64,000 bases of DNA from Sphingopyxis sp. BE259 (GTDB lineage: Bacteria > Pseudomonadota > Alphaproteobacteria > Sphingomonadales > Sphingomonadaceae): assembly GCF_031457495.1 (NCBI RefSeq), contig NZ_JAVDWM010000001.1, positions 372,001-436,000 on the forward strand, in the 5' to 3' direction. The position numbers and the translations under genes were made by a program. Shown piece by piece: positions 57,389 through 64,000 of this stretch. Numbering within the stretch: position 1 is the stretch's first letter; each line of letters starts with the position of its first letter. A model generated the notes under the pieces. It worked only from the letters and a program-made list of their open reading frames with translations, did not search any database and was not told where the DNA came from.

Positions 57389-58554
57389 TCACCAAGGACA
57401 AGCGCCTTCTCGGCACTGTCGCGGGCGCCATCGCCCTCGCCGCCGTCACCGGCTTCGGCGTCGCCCGCTGCACCGCTGATCCGGCCCCCGCGCCGGCTGC
57501 CGAAGGCGAAGCCGCAACTGAAAGCGAAGCGCTTCCAAGCAGCCTCGCTATCACACCTGAAGCGATCAAGGCCGCCGAAATCGGCGTCGAGGCAATCGGC
57601 GCCGGCGGTCTCGGCTCCGAAATCATCTCGCAGGCCACGGTCACTGCCGCGCCGAGCGGCGAGGCGATCGTCACCGCCCGCGCAGGTGGTGCGGTGACCC
57701 GCCTCTTCAAACGGCTCGGCGATCCGGTCCGCGCCGGCGAAACGATCGCGATCGTGCAAAGCCGCGACGCAGCGCAGATTGCGGCGGAACGGATTGCGGC
57801 CGATGCGCGCTCGACGCTCGCGCAGAAGAATCTCCACCGCGAGAAGACGCTGTTCGACCAGAAGGTGTCGGCACGCGTCGATTACGAGCAGGCGCAGGCC
57901 GAAGCCGCGGCTGCCGCGGCCGAAGCGCAACGTGCCCGCGCCGCAGCGAACGCGGCGCAGGTCACCCGCGATGGAAGTAGTGTGATCGTCGCGAGCCCGA
58001 TCTCGGGACGGATCACGGCCGAGAGCGCGAGCCTCGGTGCCTTCGTGCAGCCCGAAACCGAATTGTTCCGGGTTGCCGATCCGAGCAAGGTGCAGATCGA
58101 GGCTGCGGTCGGTCCGGCCGACGCGCAGCGGCTGTCCCCGGGGGACCGCGCGATCATAGAACTGCCCGACGGACAGACGATCGACGCGCGTGTCCGCGCG
58201 GTGACGCCTGGCCTTTCGGGCGAAACCCGCTCGGCAACCGCCGTCCTCGATGTTCCCGGCGCGCTGCAGCCCGGCCTCGCGGTCCGGGTACGCCTGCTTC
58301 CCACCCGCGGCGCCGCGACCGGTGGTCCCGCAACGATCGTGATCGCCGACGAGGCGCTCCAGACGCTCGAGGGCCGCGACGTGGTGTTCGTGCGCACGAA
58401 GACCGGCTTCCGCGCGCAGCAGGTGACCGTCGGTCAGCGTAGCGCGGGCCGTGTCGAAATCCTCTCCGGGCTGAAGCCCGGCCAGATTGTCGCGACCAAG
58501 AACGCATTCCTGCTCAAGGCCGAACTCGGCAAGGGCGCGGGCGAGGAGGAATAG
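57385..58554 (+). CDS. czcB: RND periplasmic adaptor, CzcB/CnrB-like
   Basis: 389 residues with GGAG eight bases before ATG 57385. N-terminal anchor (LLGTVAGAIALAAVTGFGVARC, Cys at the end of the helix), a lipoyl/barrel-sandwich domain (TARAGGAVTRLFKRLGDPV), a long Ala-rich coiled-coil hairpin (KNLHREKTLFDQKVSARVDYEQAQAEAAAA) and beta barrel. It lacks the His/Glu-rich stretch of the leftward adaptor, so the two may differ in metal preference. Confidence 0.9.
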   Translation: MITKDKRLLGTVAGAIALAAVTGFGVARCTADPAPAPAAEGEAATESEALPSSLAITPEAIKAAEIGVEAIGAGGLGSEIISQATVTAAPSGEAIVTARAGGAVTRLFKRLGDPVRAGETIAIVQSRDAAQIAAERIAADARSTLAQKNLHREKTLFDQKVSARVDYEQAQAEAAAAAAEAQRARAAANAAQVTRDGSSVIVASPISGRITAESASLGAFVQPETELFRVADPSKVQIEAAVGPADAQRLSPGDRAIIELPDGQTIDARVRAVTPGLSGETRSATAVLDVPGALQPGLAVRVRLLPTRGAATGGPATIVIADEALQTLEGRDVVFVRTKTGFRAQQVTVGQRSAGRVEILSGLKPGQIVATKNAFLLKAELGKGAGEEE

Positions 58555-58557
58555 ACC

Positions 58558-61500
58558 GTGATCGCGAAACTGATGGCGCTATCCGTCCGCGCGCGCTGGG
58601 CGGTGCTTTTCCTCTTCCTCGTGATCGCGGGCCTCGGCGTCTGGCAGCTCACCAAGCTGCCGATCGACGCCGTTCCCGACATCACCAACAAACAGGTGCA
58701 AATCAACACGATCGACCCGCGCCTTTCGCCGGTCGAAATCGAGAAACTCGTAACCTATCCGATCGAAATCTCGCTGGCCGGCATTCCGGGGCTCGAGACG
58801 ACACGGTCGATCTCGCGCAACGGCTTCAGCCAGGTGACGGCCATCTTCTCCGATGAAACCGACCTCTATTTCGCGCGCCAGCAGGTGGGCGAACGGCTTC
58901 TCCAGGCGGGCGAAAATCTGCCCGATGGGGCGCAGCCGCAGATCGGTCCCGTAACGACGGGTCTCGGCGAGGTCGTGATGTACACCGTCGGCTATAAAAA
59001 TCCTGACGGGAAGGGCGCCAAGAAGGTTGCGGGCCAACCGGGCTGGCAACCCGACGGCAGCTATCTGACCCCCGAGGGCGATATCCTCACCGACGAGATC
59101 GCGAAGTCGGGCTATCTTCGCACAGTCCAGGACTGGATCGTCAGCCCCCAGCTGAAGTCGGTCGGCGGCGTTGCCGGCGTCGACTCGATCGGTGGCTATG
59201 CCAAGACCTTCGTGGTCGAGCCCGATCCGACACGCCTCACCAGCTATGGCATTTCCTACAGCGAACTCGGCGAAGCGCTCGAACGCGCAAACCTCGCGGT
59301 CGGCGCCAACTATTACAACCGCGGCGGCGAGGCCTATCTCGTCCGCGTCGATGCGCGCGTTCGCTCGGTCGACGAGATCCGCAATGCCGTCGTTGCAACG
59401 CGCGGCGGGGTTCCTGTCACCGTCGGGCAGCTTGCCAATGTGAAGATTGGCGGCGACCTTCGAACGGGTGCGGGCAGCATGAACGGCAAGGAGGCGGTGA
59501 TCGGCACCGTGCTCATGCTGATCGGCCAGAACAGCCGCACCGTCGCCGAGGATGTCTCGGCGAAGATCGCGCAGGTGTCGAAAACCTTGCCGCCTGGCGT
59601 CGAAGTGAAGGTGGTGCTCGACCGCGCCAAGCTCGTGAACGCGACCGTCGGCACGGTTGAAAAGAACCTGACCGAAGGCGCGCTGCTCGTCGCGGCCGCG
59701 CTCTTTTTCCTGCTCGGCAACTGGCGCGCCGCGATCATCGCGGTGCTCGTCATCCCCTTCTCCTTCCTGATGATGGCGATGGGCATGAACGCGTTCCGGG
59801 TCCCCGGTAACCTGATGAGCCTCGGCGCTCTCGACTTCGGTCTGATCGTCGACGGGGCGGTGATCATCATCGAAAACTGTCTGGCGAGACTGGCACACAG
59901 GCAGGAGCATGAAGGGAGATTGCTTAACCTTCGCGAACGTCTCGAGGAGACGATGCGGGCCAGCCAGGAGATGATCAAACCGACGGTCTTCGGCCAGGCG
60001 ATCATCCTGCTCGCCTTCGCGCCGCTGCTGATGTTCACAGGCGTCGAGGGCAAGACCTTCTCGCCGATGGCCATCACCATCATGCTCGCGCTCGTCGCCG
60101 CCTTCATCCTTGCCATCACGCTGGTCCCGGCGCTCGTCGCGCTGATGATCCGCGGCAAAGTGGCCGAGAAGGAAGTCTGGGCCATCCGCAAGTCCAAGGA
60201 ACGCTATCTGCCCTTGCTCGACAAGGCGATCGCGAAACCCTGGACCTTCATCGCGGGCGGCTTCGTCTTCTTCCTTCTCGCGATCCCCGCGTTTGGGCTT
60301 CTGGGTTCGGAATTCATTCCGCAGCTCGACGAGAAGAATATGGCACTCGCCTCGACGCGCGTGCCTTCGGTGAGCCTCGAACAGTCGCTGGCCATGCAAC
60401 GTAATGTCGAGACGGCGATCTCGAGCCTGCCCGAAGTCGAACTGATGTTCTCGAAGACGGGTACCGCCGAGGTGGCGACCGATCCGATGCCGCCGAACAT
60501 CTCGGATGGCTTCGTGATCCTGAAGCCGCAGGACCAGTGGCCGGCGGGCGTCGATAGCAAGGCCGATGTCGTCGAGCGGATCGAGAAGGCCGCTGGCGGC
60601 CAGCTCGGCCAGCTTTACGAGGTCAGCCAGCCGATCCAGCTTCGTTTCAACGAACTGATCGCGGGTGTCCGCGGCGACGTCGCCATCAAGCTCTACGGGG
60701 ACGACCTCGACAAGATGTCGCTCGCCGCGAACGAGATGGTGAAGGTGCTCCAGGGCATTCCGGGTGCGGGCAGCGTCAAGGCCGACCAGGTCGGCGGCGC
60801 TCCGACGCTGGACGTGAAGCTCGATCGCAATGCGATCGCGCGTTACGGCCTGTCGGTGCAGGAAGTCGCCGACACCGTGTCGGCGGCGCTTGGCGGGCGT
60901 GAATCGGGTCTCCTTTACGAAGGCGATCGCCGGTTCGACATCACCGTGCGCGTTCCCGACGCGACCCGCGTCAATCTCGACGACATTCGCGCGCTTCCCG
61001 TGCTCCTTCCCTCGGAAGGCGGGAACCGCGGACAGATACCGCTTGCGCAAGTGGCGCAGATCCGGCTGACCGAAGGGCTCAACCAGATCAGCCGCGAGAA
61101 TGGCAAGCGGCGCGTCGTCGTACAGGTGAACCTCGAAGGCCGCGATGCGGGCTCCTTCGTGGCCGAGGCGCAAGCGAAGATTGCCAATGTGAAGCTTCCG
61201 GCGGGCTATTATCTCGAATGGGGCGGGCAGTTCGAAAGCCTGCAGGCCGCCTCGAAGCGGCTTTCCATCGTGGTGCCGCTCTGCTTCGCGGGTATCTTCA
61301 TCCTGCTGTACATGGCGCTTGGCACTTTCGGCCGAGCAACTGCCGTGTTCCTTGCGGTCCCGCTGGGGCTCGCAGGCGGGGTGTTCACCCTCGCGCTTAC
61401 GGGCATCAACTTCTCCGTGTCCGCAGCGGTGGGCTTCATCTGTCTCGCCGGCGTCGCGGTGCTCAACGGTCTCGTCGTCATGACGGCGATCCGCGAGCGG

Positions 61501-61800
61501 CTCGAGAATGACGTGCCGCTCACCGAGGCGATCCGCGAGGGCATGATCGAGAAGATGCGCGCGGTGATTATGACCGGCTTCGTGCCCGCGATCGGCTTCG
61601 TGCCGATGGCGATCGCGACGGGGACAGGCGCCGAGGTGCAGAAGCCGCTCGCGACGACCGTCATCGGCGGCCTCATCGCAGCGACCATCCTGACGCTTCT
61701 CGTGCTCCCGGCCATCGCGAAGGTCGTTCTTGGCGCGAATTGGCAGCCCGGTTTCCTGAAACGCAAAACCGAGCCGGCCGAAGCGCCGGTCACGGAATAG
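58558..61800 (+). CDS. czcA: HME-RND efflux pump, CzcA/CnrA-like (second copy)
   Basis: 1080 residues from GTG 58558, with GAGGA in the end of the adaptor gene. [16 protein letters not shown] after helix 1 and proton-relay helix [16 protein letters not shown], the same divalent-cation pattern as the leftward pump. An insert at about residues 140-185 (PDGKGAKKVAGQPGW..., DGSYLTPEGDILTDEIAKS) is absent from the leftward copy, so the pumps are diverged paralogues and not a recent duplication. Confidence 0.93.
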   Translation: MIAKLMALSVRARWAVLFLFLVIAGLGVWQLTKLPIDAVPDITNKQVQINTIDPRLSPVEIEKLVTYPIEISLAGIPGLETTRSISRNGFSQVTAIFSDETDLYFARQQVGERLLQAGENLPDGAQPQIGPVTTGLGEVVMYTVGYKNPDGKGAKKVAGQPGWQPDGSYLTPEGDILTDEIAKSGYLRTVQDWIVSPQLKSVGGVAGVDSIGGYAKTFVVEPDPTRLTSYGISYSELGEALERANLAVGANYYNRGGEAYLVRVDARVRSVDEIRNAVVATRGGVPVTVGQLANVKIGGDLRTGAGSMNGKEAVIGTVLMLIGQNSRTVAEDVSAKIAQVSKTLPPGVEVKVVLDRAKLVNATVGTVEKNLTEGALLVAAALFFLLGNWRAAIIAVLVIPFSFLMMAMGMNAFRVPGNLMSLGALDFGLIVDGAVIIIENCLARLAHRQEHEGRLLNLRERLEETMRASQEMIKPTVFGQAIILLAFAPLLMFTGVEGKTFSPMAITIMLALVAAFILAITLVPALVALMIRGKVAEKEVWAIRKSKERYLPLLDKAIAKPWTFIAGGFVFFLLAIPAFGLLGSEFIPQLDEKNMALASTRVPSVSLEQSLAMQRNVETAISSLPEVELMFSKTGTAEVATDPMPPNISDGFVILKPQDQWPAGVDSKADVVERIEKAAGGQLGQLYEVSQPIQLRFNELIAGVRGDVAIKLYGDDLDKMSLAANEMVKVLQGIPGAGSVKADQVGGAPTLDVKLDRNAIARYGLSVQEVADTVSAALGGRESGLLYEGDRRFDITVRVPDATRVNLDDIRALPVLLPSEGGNRGQIPLAQVAQIRLTEGLNQISRENGKRRVVVQVNLEGRDAGSFVAEAQAKIANVKLPAGYYLEWGGQFESLQAASKRLSIVVPLCFAGIFILLYMALGTFGRATAVFLAVPLGLAGGVFTLALTGINFSVSAAVGFICLAGVAVLNGLVVMTAIRERLENDVPLTEAIREGMIEKMRAVIMTGFVPAIGFVPMAIATGTGAEVQKPLATTVIGGLIAATILTLLVLPAIAKVVLGANWQPGFLKRKTEPAEAPVTE

Positions 61801-61809
61801 GAGAGGACC

Positions 61810-62154
61810 ATGCAAAAAGCATCCAAGCTATTGCGCGTTTATACCGACGAGTCTGCCTTCTTCGGCGACCAGCGCGTCTTCGAGTTCATTTCCGAACTCG
61901 CCCGCCAGCAAAAGCTGGCGGGGGTCACCGTCCTCGAAGCGGTCCTCGGTTTCGGCCGCTCGGCACATCTCCACCGCAAGCATGCGCTGGAGAATGACCG
62001 GGCGGTCGTGATCGAGATCATCGACGAGGAGCAGCGGCTCCGCGACTTTGCGGCGCAGCTGTCCGAAATACCGGACATAGGGCTCATAACGCTCGAAGCG
62101 GTCGACATCCTCGGCGGGAAATCCGCCGTGGAGCCTCCCGATGTCCAGAGCTGA
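61810..62154 (+). CDS. DUF190 family protein
   Basis: 114 residues. PII-like small fold of DUF190: KLLRVYTDESAFFGDQRVFEFISELARQQKLAGVTVLEAVLGFG, HRKHALENDRAVVIEIIDEEQRL, then ITLEAVDIL. GGAGAGG precedes ATG 61810. DUF190 members often sit beside CrcB or RND metal genes and may bind nucleotides or metals. It is nine bases after the pump, so it belongs to the operon. Confidence 0.88.
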   Translation: MQKASKLLRVYTDESAFFGDQRVFEFISELARQQKLAGVTVLEAVLGFGRSAHLHRKHALENDRAVVIEIIDEEQRLRDFAAQLSEIPDIGLITLEAVDILGGKSAVEPPDVQS

Positions 62155-62235
62155 CCGGCAAATTGCCGGTTTCCACCGCGGCGCAGGTCCCCGGCCTGCG
62201 TCGCGGACCAGCTTGCCGGAGCGAGGGAGCTGCCG

Positions 62236-62706
62236 ATGTTCTCGGTAGGGACCTCGCTCCGCCTGCCGGTCCCGATCGGCCGCGTCTGGCGGTTGCTCAT
62301 CGACATCGAGCGCTATGCCGACTGGCATCCGACATTGCGCTTATCGGAGCATCCGGGAGATGAGGAGCGCATCGACTATGTCTATTCCCCGCGTGGGCCG
62401 CGCGGGCCGGAGCTGGCCGCCGAAGGGCGGATCACCGGTCTCGACTGGCTCAAGGGCTTTTCGTGGCGAACGGGCATGCGCGGCCTGCTCGTGATCGAGG
62501 AGAGCTATCGGCTCGAGAAGTTAGGCCAAGGCGTCGAGGTGACGCATCGGCTCGATTGCCGCGGCTTCTTCTCGTGGCTCGGCTATCCATTCCTGCGCCG
62601 CGCGTGCGCGGTGTTCCTGCGCCGCTCAAACGCTGCGCTCGAAAAGCATTTCCGCCGCACGACCGTTCAGTCCCGCTACGCGCGGCCGAGCGGACGTCGC
62701 GCATGA
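62236..62706 (+). CDS. SRPBCC (START/Bet v1-like) family protein
   Basis: 156 residues from ATG 62236. SRPBCC start pattern: LRLPVPIGRVWRLLIDIERYADWHP, then a beta-helix-grip fold to RRSNAALEKHFRR. Such folds bind hydrophobic ligands; the one here is unknown. It has a basic C-terminus. Placed between DUF190 and the P-type ATPase genes on the same strand. Unusual companion for metal efflux. Confidence 0.82.
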   Translation: MFSVGTSLRLPVPIGRVWRLLIDIERYADWHPTLRLSEHPGDEERIDYVYSPRGPRGPELAAEGRITGLDWLKGFSWRTGMRGLLVIEESYRLEKLGQGVEVTHRLDCRGFFSWLGYPFLRRACAVFLRRSNAALEKHFRRTTVQSRYARPSGRRA

Positions 62707-62760
62707 TTGTAAATTCGAAACCTGGCCGTCGGAGGCCCCTCTCATTCGCCCCCCTCACCA

Positions 62761-62840
62761 CGGGCAGGGATCTCCGGCGGTCGGGGAGGTGCGGGAGCCG
62801 GGTCGCATCCCGCAGAGGCTCCCGCACCTCATCCTGCCCG
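62761..62840 (+). repeat. long imperfect inverted repeat before the P-type ATPase gene
   Basis: GAGGTGCGGGAGCC (62786-62799) and GGCTCCCGCACCTC (62817-62830) are a perfect 14-bp stem. CGGGCAGG at 62761 can pair outside it with CCTGCCCG at 62833. It may be a terminator or attenuator inside the operon. Confidence 0.6.
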
Positions 62841-62896
62841 GCGTTTAGTGTATGTCCGGATCACAGTGCCGATGGCCAAGAGAAAAGGATGGCATC

Positions 62897-64000
62897 ATGA
62901 GTGACCAGTTGCGGCTCGATATTCCGCTTCTCCTCCCCGAAGTCGCCGATACCGCCGACCGCTGTGTCGCGCGCCTGATGGGCGAACTCGAAGGACGCGA
63001 AGGCGTCGACAAGGTCCATGTGGTCCGCTCAAGCGATGGTTCGCCGCCGCAGCTCTGCATCCATTACCGTCCGGATATTCTCCCGCTCGAACGCGTGCGG
63101 CAGCTCGCGCGCAGCGCCGGTGCCGAGCTCACTGACCAATATCAGCATCTCTTCTGGGACGACCTCGAAGGCGTCGGCCACGCCCGGCGCGCGCGGACGA
63201 TCGGACTTAAGCTTCGCGAAATGCCGGGCGTGATCGAGGCCGAAGTCGGGGCCGCCGGCACGCTGCGCGCCGAGTTCCAGCGCTCGGAGACCTCCATCGA
63301 AACGATCAGAAAGACACTGTCGGATATGGGCGTCACACAGAAATCGACTGCCGTCGCCGCGGCTACCCCGGCACAACCCCCGCACCAACATGGCGATGAT
63401 GGCCATGACCATGGACCGGATCATGCGCATGGGCCTGATCACAAACATGGCCACACGGGCGAGGACAGCCACGACCATGGCCATGATCATGGCGGCATTT
63501 TCGGCGAGCGGACCGAGCTGATCTTCGCGTTGCTGTGCGGTCTCGTGCTCGGCATCGGCTTTGCCATCGAGAAGCTGGCTGCGGCGCCGGAGTGGGTACC
63601 GCTCGCATTCTACATTGCCGCTTATGGTTTCGGCGGCTGGTTTACGGTCCGCGAGGCGATCGAGAATCTGAAGCTCAAGCGCTTCGAGATCGACACGCTG
63701 ATGCTCGTCGCCGCTGCGGGCGCCGCAGCGCTCGGTGCGTGGGCCGAAGGCGCGCTGCTCCTTTTCCTCTTCAGCCTCGGTCATGCGCTCGAACATTATG
63801 CTATGGGCCGGGCCAAGCGCGCGATCGAGGCGCTCGCCGAGCTGGCGCCGCAGACCGCGATCGTGAAGGGGGCCGACGGCAGCACCCGCGAAGTGTCGGT
63901 CGAGCTTCTGCAGATCGGCGACACCGTGGTGGTCAAGCCCAACGAGCGGCTGCCCGCCGACGGCTTCGTCATCGTCGGACGCTCGGCGGTCAATCAGGCT
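62897..64000 (+). CDS. P1B-type heavy-metal ATPase (ZntA/CadA-like), 5' part
   Basis: 368 residues visible; the gene runs off the window. Residues 1-80 and about 90-150 look like two degenerate metal-binding (HMA-like) folds without CXXC, then a His-rich stretch (about 162-200: HQHGDDGHDHG, HAHGPDHKHGH, HDHGHDHGG). Two helices and a third pair follow (ELIFALLCGLVLGIGFAIE, TLMLVAAAGAAALGAWAEGALLLFLFSLGHALE), then the actuator domain start (PQTAIVKGADG, PNERLPADGFVIVG). The His-rich tail favours Zn/Cd/Co export. Catalytic DKTGT and the CPC site lie beyond the window. Confidence 0.88.
   Translation, partial: MSDQLRLDIPLLLPEVADTADRCVARLMGELEGREGVDKVHVVRSSDGSPPQLCIHYRPDILPLERVRQLARSAGAELTDQYQHLFWDDLEGVGHARRARTIGLKLREMPGVIEAEVGAAGTLRAEFQRSETSIETIRKTLSDMGVTQKSTAVAAATPAQPPHQHGDDGHDHGPDHAHGPDHKHGHTGEDSHDHGHDHGGIFGERTELIFALLCGLVLGIGFAIEKLAAAPEWVPLAFYIAAYGFGGWFTVREAIENLKLKRFEIDTLMLVAAAGAAALGAWAEGALLLFLFSLGHALEHYAMGRAKRAIEALAELAPQTAIVKGADGSTREVSVELLQIGDTVVVKPNERLPADGFVIVGRSAVNQA

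Noticed and set aside
58579..61815. 1078-codon reverse frame opposite the second CzcA
   Set aside because: Antisense of an RND pump; charged repetitive text and no domain. Open only because of codon bias.

Overview
The window looks like the chromosome of a sphingomonad (order Sphingomonadales, most like Sphingopyxis or a close relative). The supports are high G+C with GCG/CGC-rich codon use, the gene repertoire (PutR/PutA, a single bifunctional Rel, FtsK, UbiH, LolA, a CnoX-type thioredoxin next to a Lon-N protein) and REP-like inverted repeats between genes. The genus is an inference; no rRNA is present to settle it.

Layout. (1) 1-9.3 kb is core metabolism: a TetA-like MFS exporter, a transglutaminase-like protein, tRNA-Gly(CCC), the divergent putR/putA pair for proline catabolism, a secreted protein of unknown function, a CcmI-like TPR protein and NADP-type glutamate dehydrogenase. 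(2) 9.3-19.0 kb is a tight four-gene cluster: a membrane-anchored pentaheme cytochrome, a lipoprotein with two GlcG/HbpS-like domains, an outer-membrane beta-barrel and a 1442-residue decaheme cytochrome ending in LVIVD-type propeller repeats. It looks like an electron-transfer apparatus I cannot match to a named system. (3) 19.4-34.5 kb is housekeeping: Rel, a glycosyltransferase, an HxlR regulator, a LytS/LytTR two-component pair, ribA, xth, lolA, ftsK, ubiH, a small sigma-like protein, a Lon-N protein and a CnoX-like thioredoxin.

(4) 34.7-48.0 kb is a 13.2-kb integrated element in tRNA-Gly(GCC), bounded by a 52-bp direct repeat. It carries a tyrosine integrase, an AlpA-type regulator, a primase-helicase, a serine recombinase, two coupled lipoproteins behind a strongly structured leader, and a GIY-YIG nuclease / Vsr / C5-methyltransferase cassette. 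It also holds an internal IS-like unit containing an AAA ATPase and a broken transposase. The int-alpA-primase set resembles P4-like or PICI-like satellites, but no packaging gene is recognised. Paired GGGTAA(C/T)G repeats inside both ends are good candidates for integrase arm sites.

(5) 48.2-64.0 kb is a heavy-metal region directly abutting the right attachment repeat. Two complete HME-RND (Czc/Cnr-type) efflux systems lie head to head around an AT-rich control region. Each starts with a small His-rich secreted protein. The left arm ends in a CDF-like transporter. The right arm continues with a DUF190 protein, an SRPBCC protein and a His-rich P1B-type ATPase cut by the window end. The DFG...DGA...EN motif in both pumps points to divalent cations (Co/Zn/Cd/Ni) rather than Cu/Ag.
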